In this document: in pieces, positions 1 to 18,700 of the stretch | How positions within the stretch are numbered: position 1 is the stretch's first letter | How the letters are laid out: each line of letters opens with the position of its first letter | Origin: Heliopora coerulea | Taxonomy: Eukaryota; Cnidaria; Anthozoa; Scleralcyonacea; Helioporidae | Reading direction: 5' to 3' | DNA: 64,000 nt | Assembly: GCA_030142905.1 (NCBI GenBank) | Contig: JASJOG010000260.1 | Span: 124,001-188,000, forward strand | Made by a program: the position numbers and the translations under genes | Notes under the pieces: generated by a model | What the model was told of the DNA's origin: nothing | The model's database searches: none | The model's input: the letters and a program-made list of their open reading frames with translations, nothing else

Positions 1-317
1 GCTGTTGTTGTCTATGTGACTGCAACACAATCTGGGAGTGGTTGACAGAGTTTGTGAGAGCACTGAACCAGGAATAGCAGTTTCCTTTTTACTTTTAAGA
101 TAAAAATGTCATTTAAAGTAACACTAAACTTTAGTATATTCTGTCACTTAGGTTGAAAATCATTTTAGTATTCACTATTAAAGTAATGATAAAAACTAGT
201 TTTGAAATGATATCCCTTTTTAATGTTTCATGGTAAAAGAAAACCAATGATAAAAACAGCCTACCATATTAGATTAACTACAAATGTTCTTCAAAATTAA
301 CTCAAGTCAAAACTTAC

Positions 318-2380
318 AGTAGTTTGCACTTGGAATCAATTGGTGAAGCACTGCGTTTCTCACTTTCTTCTGAATAATACCACAATTCTGGCTCCCAAAC
401 TCCGTTCCTAAACAAAAAAGGTCATACTTTCTGCAAACAGATAAAATAACATCAAAGTCTGAGTTGACTGCCAGCAACTAAAACCTAAATGGGTTCTTTT
501 AATGATCAAAAGCATTCTTGTATACCACTGCATTAGATGGCTATTTACACACCATGAGAGATATCTTAAAGACCAACCATGCTCCTTAATAATAAGTTTT
601 GACTTACTAAAGGAAAGTGTCTGTTCTAGATTTTAGAGAACACAATTTCCATAGGGAGAAACCTCACATCTGTGAGGGTCCAGTTACAGCATACAATTAT
701 CATGATATACAGCTGTTCATCCAAGCATATAAAATGTTGTTGCAAGGGCATAACTCATTCTTTGACTTGTTTGTTAACGTAACTTAGCAATATATCCTGA
801 AGACAAAGTAAGTTAATTGTGTACACCAATATGAACAATCATGACAATTACTTTGTGTAAATGGCTCTAAGCTGGTTGTAAATAGACTTTCCCATGCAAA
901 CACACCGACTACTGTAGTAAAGATTATAGCTTAATGGAAACAGGATGCTTTACAATTTGTTTAATTATCATTCTTTAATACAGTGCCTCCCATGCAAATA
1001 AATACAAAGAGGTTTTCATACTGATTTTGAAGATTTTTATGCCAGTTGATGTGTGGCCTCTAATAACTAAAATCACAATTAGGCCCTGAACAGAAAAATG
1101 GTTGACTATTCCTATATAACATTATTAGATGATGATTTTTATATAAAAACTGGCTCCCTTAACTATATTTGGTAAATGCAACTACCAGAATGGATGAAAT
1201 ATTTCATGATACATGTACTTCTCATTCAAATATCCAATACTAACAAACAATGCTCATAATAGCATGAAAAAATGTTGTGTTCCCCAGACATAAGGGAAAG
1301 TGCACCATTTTCAATGCATGTTTTTTAACTGAAATAATTTGGTATTTCTGGTACAGAAGATGTTTTACTACAGGTGTAAACATTTGGGGAAAAACCCCCA
1401 ACTAATTCTGATGCAGCTTTCACACTATAAGATCTTGGTAAAATCTTACACAACCCCACTATTCAAAAGTGTAGAAATGGAGAACATAGTTCTGGAGAAC
1501 TTCTTCCATTAGAAAAACCCCATAATAATGCCAATACATGCATGATATTCATAACTTAAAAACAACCTCATTAAATTATCTCTTCTTCCTGAAGCGTTAT
1601 TACTTGTTTGTACATATTACAAAATGTACTCATCCTGTTTATTATATTTGGTTTTGTTTAGCCTCTCTGTAAAGAACATGGCAACTTTCACAGATGAACT
1701 GTATAGAAGAATTCTTCTAGTCAGAAATCCTGACCAGCTGTAGTATCGTACAATCTACAGAAACAGTTCAAACAAGATATTTCCTTATCAGTCACCTGTT
1801 GCAGTACTTGTCTGACAGACCAGAAGGTCGAATTTTGGTCACTGGAGAGTCCTTCAAGGCCAACAGTTCGTCCTAAATAATCCATGTAGTTTAGAAACAA
1901 AACAAAACAACTTATCAATATGCTACTTATCAAGAGTATAGACCGCTCTGGTCGAGAAAATTTAAATAACCATGCATGCATTTTCTACCTTTGAATACGT
2001 CTTCTTGGCTCCAGCACGTGGAATGTCATTGAGCCGGGGCGTTTCGGCTTTTCCCCCTTCTTCCATTAATTCTTCATCAGTTTCCAAAGTTTGTGTTCCT
2101 TTTTTTAAAGAAGAAACATGAGTTAAGTATGGAAACATGTCTGTTGACAGAACGAAAACACGCAGATACAAAGACAAACATGTCACTTTGTACACAATTT
2201 ACTGAAACAGTACCAATTTGTACTTGAACTACAGTTTTTGTAAGCCTCTGCAATGCCTTTTCTTCCATTAAGTAATAAAAATACCACAACGACAGCCGCC
2301 TTACCTGGTATTTCTGTCCCGTTTACGTTTACAACCTGGCTCTGAGTTGGTGTTAGTAAGGTTTCAACAGCAACACTCAT
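318..2380 (-). CDS. EIF4ENIF1: eIF4E transporter (4E-T) N-terminal exons, partial
   Basis: 4E-T binds eIF4E, shuttles it, and represses or stores mRNAs in P-bodies. Four exons read in one frame with GT-AG ends: 2380-2305, 2098-1989, 1872-1796 and 407-318. The diagnostic stretch spans exons 2-4: YSKDELL (the canonical YxxxxL-phi eIF4E-binding motif; human 4E-T has YTKEELL), then RPSGLSDKY and NGVWEPELWY, which match human RPSCLSEKY and DGVWDPEKW closely. The ATG at 2380 gives about 60 residues before the motif, including an acidic segment, longer than the roughly 30 in human. Exon 4 ends at a CTGTAAGT donor; I found no further exon in 1-317, so the rest of this large protein lies beyond the left edge. 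The 1.4-kb intron 408-1795 shows nothing recognisable. Identification rests on motif similarity from memory; splice phases all agree. Confidence 0.85.
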
Positions 2381-5300
2381 AATTCTTCCCGCGTTTTTCG
2401 AAAAGAATCCAACAAAAACTTAGGAAGAACGAATATAGGTCTCGGAATTCCAATTCTGTTTCCGGTGTTTCGTTCGGGCTTGTTAGGAATTTTTAGTTGC
2501 GCGTTCTAAGACTTGATGTCAGTTCTTCCCGGGAAGCCATTTTGCCTTGAAGAAAATAAAAGTTTGAACAACAGTAGCAAGCATGCGCAGTACAAAATTT
2601 TGTACCGAGTCCCTTCTTGTCCTTCAGATTTCCTCGGCCAATTTCCGGCGAAGTTGATACTGTATTTTGAAAACCAAGAGAAAATGACGCAAGATACATT
2701 ACGCTCACTGAAACGCAATATGTCAAAAACATATTTCTCAATGGAAACTCGAGAAAAAACAACTCCATTGTGTGACCGGTTACACGAAAACGAACGAGTT
2801 CCTTTTCTCATCATCAATGGCAAAGCTTCCTAAGATACACGTGGCAAAGTAATAATGATAGTGATGATGATGAATATTAAAATGATGAAGATGAAAATGA
2901 TGATTATTGTGAAGATGGTGATGATAATGATGATGGCGATGAATAAGTTGGTCAGGCTCTGGCTTAGTAGCCATCCCTTCGATTTCTTGTTGTATTAAAT
3001 CAAGGGAGGTCTCAACTTCCGTTGGCACAAGCATTAATAAAACGCTAATCGATTCTTGGTAAAAGCTTCCCACTCGAGTGAAGTGTAAAGCGAATGAAAG
3101 TTCTAAGTCACTTCCACGTGCGATTGGATGCGAATCTACTCACGTGATGTGAAAAAGATCAGGAAATAGATCCGTGGTACTGCGGCACGTATACCCCTAC
3201 GGGAAAATCAACAACTCGAACAAACGCATATTTTTTTTGAAATATCTTGGCTTTCCAATAATTAAGTTTTAATTATTTATCAAATATTCTGGCATGCATT
3301 TCTTTTCTTTCAACAGCGGTTACTTCACAGGCTGTAGGAAACCAAGCAGGATTAACAGAAGAGGGTTTGTAAACTTTCAATCAAAACAGCGGTGGAAACA
3401 AAAGTAGCACCGTAATTCTCGTGATCACGTCGTGATTAACGATTTTGCACATGTGGAGGGGATTATAAGGATCTGCCAAGTTAGCAAGCGATTAATTAGA
3501 TTCTAAGGCAAGTGGCTTGGAGAGGGTTAAAATAGGGCAAGAGGAGAGTGGTCATTGCAGACAGTTGATATCGTGATTATCTTGAAGCAATCTATCAATT
3601 TCACTTGAGGCGATCTTAACCCTGTACCTAGCCCTCACTAGTACCTTGTCCAGAACTGAAACTTCAATCAAGTATTTTTGACGCCATTTAACTGATCACG
3701 TGCGTGCTATGAAGTGAATGCCAAGCCAGCTGAGCAGTTGTCTCATGGCAGCATTAGCATTATTCTTTGTGAGGATCGTGCTAATAAGCTATTGATACGG
3801 TGATCACTTCCCTCAGTAGAGCGAACAAGAGCGAGATTAGAAACGCCCGCGAAGTGCCGATATCGTTAGTGGTAATTAACAGGAGTAAATCCAAAAATAT
3901 ATTGAAATTACTTGCCATATGAACCAGCTAAAGTGGTGTATTTCCTAAGATGACAGGCTTAACAAAATTGACACCGTGATCGTGTTCCCAGATATCATTT
4001 GTTAAATCTTGATCTTAGGAACAAACTCTCGTGTTTCCTTTCAAAAGGATGACAGAGCTGAACTCATGTCACTAATACCAATCTGATGAACAAAAAGTTG
4101 ACGAAAACTTGACTAGAAATTTGTCGACAAGCCACCAGCCCGGTTTACCACAACTTTCTGAATGCCATATGACTTTTGCGCTCGTAACTGTTCCAAAACC
4201 CGTGTTGGACGCTTAAATGTAAAAGTCTTTCCTATAAGCGTGACGGGATTAGGATCATATATATATATATTGGAATAACAACTTTTAAGTAACATAAAAA
4301 TTTAAGACGCAACCCGTCACTGTTTCCCTGTTGAACTGACAAGGGTTCAATGAAATATCATGGTTTAGTTCATTGAACTCTTTGTTCTTTCACTAAACAC
4401 TTTATCAAAATTGTATTGCGAAATAAAGTTAATTTTAGCTTGAGTACATGGGCGACAGCCATATTTTCCAGAGGGTGGAGGTGGAAGAAAATCTTGGACG
4501 ACACGAAATAATCAGTAGTATGATACGACTATATTCCACTAACCCACTGATAAAGTAATAAAATTCGTCAACTAATTAAACCCGTTGCCCGCGTTGTGTC
4601 CGATGAGGTTCTGAATTATTGGGAATGCAACCCAATAGTTAGTGGGATTGTAAGCTTATGGTTAGAGTTGGGGGTTGGGTGAGGGTCACTGTTCCTTACA
4701 TTTCCAGTAATTATTGACATTATAGTAATTCTCCACCCAATAACTTTATTGGATACAACATATGGGCGGTTTATAGTTTATGCTGGATGCCTTTTAGCTC
4801 ACATAATCCCTAACTTTTAACGGGTAGTTGGGCCAAAGATTTTATTTGTTCAGAAACAGATTAAATAAAACTCTGATGTTCTGATCTGCAAAATGTAAAT
4901 ACTCCCTGACTTGAAGACGCCCATGGGTGGATGTGCGAAATCAATGGATAAATACCAACTCTTAGAAAACATTACATGCGGAGATACCCAGTCTCCCACA
5001 GCGTTGTTTCTTGTAGGGAAAATTAAGCTTGAAATAAAGACAAAGTTACGAACTTTGGTTGAAATCATATTGTGGAACAACAGGGACATCTCACCCAGAG
5101 CTTTTGGATCCTGGTGGTCAAGTAATTCTTGAAATTACTTATTCACGTTGATGTGCGTCATACCTTTCAGAATCCATCTGCGCGAATCCCACGCCAAACG
5201 TAGGCAAGGGCTTGTTTTTCTACTCGCTCCAGGCCCACCAGGTGTTGCCTTGCGGTCAGATATGCAGGCCACTCCCACAGGCTGAGTTTTGGACGTCGAC

Positions 5301-6546
5301 CAAAGTTCTTAGCATGTGGTTTGACCAGCGCCGAAACACGCAAATTACAGACAGTCAACATTTCTTCCGTCACGATAGAAAGTGTTTACGAGTAAGTTAT
5401 ACTCCAAAATAAAACTAATCAAAGTTAAATTCGAACACCCTTACTCAAAACAATCGTTTTTTTTAAATAAATGCTACAGAAATCGTTAAATTCAGCGAGG
5501 CGAATCTCGTTGCCTTAACGACACCCGCGCTTGTGAATGCACGCAAGGCGTTTGTGTCGACAGAACGCCATGCACAATGGAAGATTGCCAAGAGATTTTT
5601 GGGTTTCGTTGATTATCTTCTTCGAACAGCTGTTTTTGTTTTCGATCTCCATTGTTTGCCTTGAGCGTCTAAGGAGAAGGGATCAGTAACCCACAGGAAA
5701 AGTTACGAATGCCGGTCATCAGTTAGTGCAAAAAAATTATTTTTAGAGACTTAATTAGCGCCCGAAAAACGGCTTCAATGTTCAGTCTGGCAATGTCTTA
5801 GCCGCTGGATCTCAACTGTTTTCGGTACTTTTTGTCGGAAAACGAGAAGGCCGGATGAACGTAACCAATTAGTTAAAAATCACGCAATTGAATTGGGGCA
5901 ATCGTGTCAGTTTGGTCTTTGCATTTACCCTCACGAGAGGTTCAAATACATTTTGGTCACTATCACGCAAACCTTCCACACTTTACAACCCAATATCGTT
6001 AATAAGTCTCAGCTATCCATGAAAGTGATCTTTGATATCAAATTTGCATAAATTTATTTCTGGGTCTGAAAATAGACAAGAAATGCGAAACTACAAGACG
6101 TGGGTTTAACCCCACCTTCTTCGGTGTCCTCTCATCTTAAACAAAGATTTTTAACAGAAAGTGAAAAAAGGAAGAAAAAAATAGTCGAAAACACAATTAT
6201 TTTGAAAATGAAAAATATGCAACTTTTGGTATTTGGAACATTTGCCAAACTTTCTGGCCAATGGTATCACTCCGGTCCTTCCCAGGGTGCATCGCGGGCT
6301 CATACCCAGCAGCGACTGTGCATGTGGCAAGCTGTGTTCCAAAACAGAAGTTCCAAAGGTTGCGTTGGAACGAGTCTGTTGGTTTGGTCAAGAGGTGAGG
6401 TCCTTGGCAAGGTGTTGTCATTGCCTGTTGAAGTTTCCTGGCGATCGGAACGGCTGTTGGCTCCATCACCATGGCTTGGTGTTGAGAAGAAACATTAAGG
6501 AGCATGTACACAGCTTGTGAAGGCCTTCGCTGGGCTTGAAACCTCG
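2381..6546. other. divergent intergenic region between 4E-T and NLK
   Basis: About 4.2 kb between two divergently transcribed genes, so it should hold both promoters. No exon-like ORF with homology was recognised. It contains a GAT/ATG trinucleotide tract near 2857-2945 and a short AT dinucleotide run at about 4258-4270. The stretch 6100-6546 is probably NLK 5' UTR or promoter: an in-frame TAA at 6496 closes the NLK frame upstream of its ATG. ORFs of 95-170 codons on both strands here look like chance ORFs. Confidence 0.6.
2857..2945. repeat. (GAT)n-like trinucleotide microsatellite
   Basis: Imperfect run of GATGAT/AATGAT units. On the minus strand it translates to a His-rich ORF, which is an artefact of the repeat. 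Confidence 0.8.
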
Positions 6547-13140
<6,594 letters not shown>

Positions 13141-15708
13141 TGAGGCAACAAAAAATGCCCTAAATACTGGTCATGCCATAAAGTCACTCATCTCAAGAGG
13201 AAATTGAAATTACCCATGAACTTTTTGGTGCACCTTTTGTGTCTCAGAAATGAAGAATTTAATGCCAAGGTATTGTTGGAAGCCAAGTCAAGCTACTTAC
13301 AATTTACGTATAATTTAAATCAGCTGTCATTGAACACAGTGACTAGGCCTGTCAAATCTCACAAAACTTTTGTGGGTTAAAATTTTATATATTGTTTCAA
13401 TGTTTTTCTAAAGGCTCTGACAAACTAGGAAGAATTATTTTTAGTTTTTAATTTTTACTAACGACGTGTGCTAACCAGAGGAAGTGTTTGAAAACTGCAG
13501 GTGACCAAAGACGTGACAGGTTTAAGTTCATCAGATACGAGATCAAACTAGACATTCCTGAGATTTTTTGGCAAACATGTTTTTTTTGTTTTAACTGTTC
13601 TGTGCTCAACGTACTATTTCACACAGAATGAACCCAAACTTCATGTAAGACTCAAAATGCTGACAATATTTCTTTGCCCTGGCCACCTCACAACATCAGT
13701 AAAATGGGATAATTGCTGTCCCAAGTACAGTATATTATCTTTTTGGGGGTTGAAATCTTGTGGGATTTCTGAAACATTCCCACTTTCATTCCAGTTTGGC
13801 ATCAAATATATTAGATTTCCATTATCTCTTAGAAAATACTGTTTTTCCCCTCTATTGATGTTGATGTAATAATTATGAACTATTGCAAGAGGAGTGTTGC
13901 ATCAAGTACAAAGACCAGGATTGTTGCTGGATGAAAATGAAAATTCAATTTGTCTTGAAGTTTTCTATAGTTACAAGTTTAGAAGTCACATAAAACCTGT
14001 ACTTCCATTAAACTGGTTTGAAGGCCAAAGAACAGTAATTGTGTGTACAAAGTACTGACACTATTGAGGTATCAAAAACTAGAGTATGTAGTTCTTAGTG
14101 CCAGCAAGAACCATGCAAATGCCAAGAAGGTGAAGGAAGGTATTCAACCAACTATAAGGTATTTTTAGTACAGGATACAACACTCCGAGTACTGGAAATA
14201 GATTTTCAAACAAATCAATGCTTCAGTCAAAATCCATGAAAGTACATCATTGAAGTTGGCTTAATTTATAGAAATTTTAATCACATTTTGAGAAAATAGT
14301 CTTACTGAAGTTTTGTTGCAGAGTTGACATCTATTCTAAAAATACTTTCATGAAAGTATTATGAAATTACTAGTTGACAAAACCACTTACGTACATTACT
14401 AATTCTTTTCAAAAAAAAACAACAAAACATAACCGTTCAAGAGCACTCATTGTGAAAATGAAAACCTGGTTTAACTATTTATTTATTTATTTTGAAGAAA
14501 ATGATCATCCAGAAATATTATAATTTTTGTTTAACTTAAGACAGTTTTGAATAAAGATCAAATTTAATGAACATCTGCTATCATTTGTGTTGTGAATTTA
14601 ATCTATGAAAGTCCTAACTGGCTCAATTTAGTCGTACCCAAACGTCATCAGCCATATATAGTTTTCAGGCTCATACAGAAGCGTTTTAATAAAAAATAGT
14701 GGTCACCGAACTCTTTCGAATTAAGTTAGAACGGTAATTTGGAGCTGAACTGAATCGCCACTGTTGCAACAACTCAAGCAGTCTACATTCAACGAAATTT
14801 CACTTGTTTGAAAGTAGAACTAGGGGATAATAAAGACTATTATCCATAGCAAAACCTATAGCATCATTTTTGCTTCATTACGTGAGCTACCGCGCCCAAC
14901 GTTGGCGTGGGTTTAACACAGCTTCTATTGACGAATTTCAAGATGTCTTGCAGCCATGTTTTCCCAGAGAATATGTCTCGGACATATTTTTGGGGTAAAA
15001 ATGAAAGTTGGCCAAATGTGCGGAAATTCTACCGCTCTGGCAACTGAGCTGCGAGGGTCGTGACCGAATGCATTGGTCTCGAATTTTGCATCTATAGAGA
15101 CGCTAATGCCGCTGAAGTAGAGTATACTGCAGAAAAATTAACCATTTACACTAGACTGCATGTGACTGATTCTCAATGGGAAGCCCCTAGATTCGCATAT
15201 TTCTAAGTTGAGTCCCGGTTGAGTCTTGAAGTGATGGAATGTGAGTACCTATTACAGATTTTTGAAAGAGCGTCTACTCCCCCATCTTTTTTGGGTATAC
15301 TATAGTAGTTTTAACATTTTTTGAGCCAGAAACGTCAATCGCCAAACCCACCAGTCGGCAAAGAGGTCTCCTCGAGTTAAACCGCTTGGCTTTAGCCAGG
15401 GTAAAAGTACAAAAGGCTGGTTTGGGGGTGATATGTGGGTTAATCTGAGAAAGTCTTTAACCATTTAATGCCCAGGCTGAAATGCCGTAGATGAGAAAAG
15501 TCCTGAATGAAAAAATACCCACTTCGTTATACAATTTTGTTTATAGCACCTTTTATCACATCGCGAAATGCGGTATGCAACCTTTATGGTTGTAAACAAA
15601 TATTGTAAGCAAAACAGCACTTGTTAATTGGCATTTATGTACAGTTCAGTACAATGAAAATTTACGTCTTGCACAATTTAGTCAGAAAACGGTCTCTTTT
15701 TCAGGTTT
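13141..15708. other. convergent 3' flanks of NLK and MDH2
   Basis: NLK (plus) and MDH2 (minus) end towards each other here, so the region should be mostly 3' UTR. An AATAAA at 14550-14555 is a candidate NLK poly(A) signal and a minus-strand ATTAAA (15464-15469) a candidate for MDH2. There is an ATTT run at about 14478-14495. No coding exon recognised. Confidence 0.55.
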
Positions 15709-18700
15709 TTAGTTATTTGCAGCAAAGTCTTCACCTTTCTTGATATTTTTCTGAAGTTCGGGCAACAACTAAATGATAACAAATTAACTAATTTTACTCA
15801 CTAATCAGATAAAAGTACTGATAACCCCATGCAATATATGATAAAACTACAGATGCTGGAAAGTTAGTAAGAACGTTAGCCCAACGCAAATGCTTTTCAA
15901 ACAATTCATCATGAGAACGTCTCCAGAGTAACCATTTTGAAAATAATATTGAATACGAGGAATGTTTGACTGGGTATGAAAACAACTAACTTTGTTGAAA
16001 AATGTGCCTAAACCCGAGTTTTCAACCAGTTTCTGATTAGCTGATTGAGTTACCCTATTAAAATAATGATTTATTCCTTCATTCAAGCTGTCTAGGTTTG
16101 ATCTAACGATCAAATCCTTCCTTTGAAATGTGCATGGCATCTCAAACGAATCCGAATTTAACCCTTTAACAGCCAGTATCCGATGTAAGAAAGGAAGCAC
16201 AAGAGACAACCGAGAGAGAATATTCACCAGGAGATTAAGTAATATTTAAAAAACGAGCAGGATCGCTTTATCGGATATAAAACATGTACCATGAGTTTTT
16301 TTAAACGGCTCGTAAAACAAACCCCTTAATACTCTAATTCGCAAAGAAAGTCTGAAAATTTATGTTTCCGAAGCCGAGGAAACTGAAAGAAAAAAGTAAG
16401 CGTGTTTTTACCACATATAAAGACACGACATTGTTATGATTTTCCGTTGTATTTTCCTCATGAGTTCTTAATGAGTTTTTTTTTTAAGAACACGTAATAA
16501 ATTAGATCAGTCATTAATAAGTTAAGGAGAAAATTAGGTTGAAAGTTGCCAAGATTTTATGCTATAGAAGATCAGATTTCCGAACGAACATTTCAGTACT
16601 GATTATTCTTTTTTTTGCTGAAGAACCGATTACTAGCAAACTTTACTCAGCTGTCAGTTACGGCCAAGCCCGAATGAATTTTTAGCTCCGGCTTTAGATT
16701 TTTGAGTGGAATACGTAAATCGTAAAAATGAGAGAAATCTAGTTATTTTCGTGGGAATACAGCGATTGTAGACTCTTGATTTACGCAGTAAAACTTTGCT
16801 AGTGCTATGGATATTTTACGCAAGTGGGGTGAAAAATTCAAGAGTAAAAGGCCGTGTACCCTTTGCGTGGGGAAAAATCTACCAAAACCATCCAGTAAAT
16901 TATTTGTGGACAAAATACCTCTTCAAGTTTCTTCTTTTCGAAGTCTGATAGCTCACCAAGTCCAAGATTTTTCACTAAACCATTTTTCTAAAATAAAATA
17001 TACAGCTTAGCAATGTTTCAAGAAATTGAGGATTTGTTTCACATTTCATTTACGTTCTATGTTCAGGAAAATGTAAGCAAACATAGGAAAGAAATAATTA
17101 GAAGAGATAATTCGTAATGTTAGACAATTCATGAATGTTAATTATATACGCAGATGAGCAAATATTTTGCCAGCAAAATCTCACTAGGAAGCTTTTAAGT
17201 CAGATTTTTTTATTCTCACTGCCATTTTGGCAACTGAATTTACATAAGTGAAAGAACATCAGTTTTTTCGATCAAGTTACAAAATAATTTGAGTTGTATT
17301 GTTGCTTAGATTCACAAAATTGAAAGTTCCCCGATTTTCTTATGAGCCTTGAACTCGATTCAAGCAATCTTGATTCAACCCCAGACTTTTCTCAAGCTGT
17401 TCTTATTAACCCATAATTTACGCCAACTTGTCATTTTTCAGTTCTGAATTTAGCCCGCAGCAGCTGTTATTTAAGATTAGCATCGGCTGAATACACGTAA
17501 AAAGTTGTTGCAAGGGAATTTATAGTGCGAACAGCGGAGCGAAATCCTTTTTATCCGGTTTTCTAATTGCAAGTTCTTTCACGACTTTTTTCTTTAGCCT
17601 TATACCAGTTCTCCATGAGTGAATTCTTTCGTTCGATGCGACCATGACAGGGGGAGATTTCCAATTAGTAGCTTCCGAGCGTTCGTAAAACGAAAGAAAA
17701 AAGTTGCTCGCTAAAAAATTGGCAAGTACAGAACCGCGTTTACCAGATTTACGGTCGAATTTATTGGAAACTTTTTCAATTTTTACAACCGAGAAAAAGT
17801 TCGTCAGTGGCAAACTGACTTGACACAAAAGAAAAAAAATGCAAAAATTCAAGGTTTCTGGCAGACCATTTGTTTGCAATCAAAATTTTTCATCTTAACT
17901 ACTCCCTATTTAACGGTGAACTTACCCCAAGCTCCAGAGGCGTCGAGAAATACGAAGCAGATGTTACATCTGATTGAACAAACGCACACTCCACAATACC
18001 GCTGTCACCTCGTAGCGCTTTCAAAAGCTAGAAAAAAAAAAGGGCGAACACAAAGAACGTGATCATCATAAAATAACTGCATTATTCGAATGCATGTTTA
18101 ATGGTAAATTTGTTTACGCTTGCTTGATAAACGAACTGAGTAGAAGACAATGGACACGATATACGGTAATACTTGGTTTGAAAATGACCCTGAAAGAGAG
18201 TTGAAATATTACTGTATATCTTTTTGTTTGGTTTGATACTGGCCCTGAAATAAGGTTGAAATATTACCTTACATCTTCTCCATATTTTTACTTGAATCGC
18301 AAGGTAAGAACTATAATTTTCGGAATCTGTTTTACTTTATACGTCAGGTTGTTTCGAGTGATTTAAGTTTTTGGTCCAACTGCTCTTCCCCGCTGATTAA
18401 AAACATCATCAGAGGTTAGCTATAACAAAATCTCTGAGGTCGACATGTGTGGTCCGTTGGAATCATAGGGTTAATGGGAGCCATTGACTCCTGCAGGACT
18501 TTCCCACCCGCTGCAGAAAAAACATCTACTGTAGCTTTATGTCCTATTGCTTTTTTACTAAAATGATTCGTAATTCAATTGACCAGCATGGTATTATACT
18601 ATTATCCCTGGACATCAAACAGTTAAATCCCCATTTGTATACGTGAAATTCGATGACTGTTTCCGTTCCTTAGTTTTCAGGAACTACATCTTCGCTACAA

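Noticed and set aside
15847..16227. 126-codon minus-strand ORF in an MDH2 intron
   Set aside because: It lies between two well-supported MDH2 exons, has no family resemblance and no splice support.
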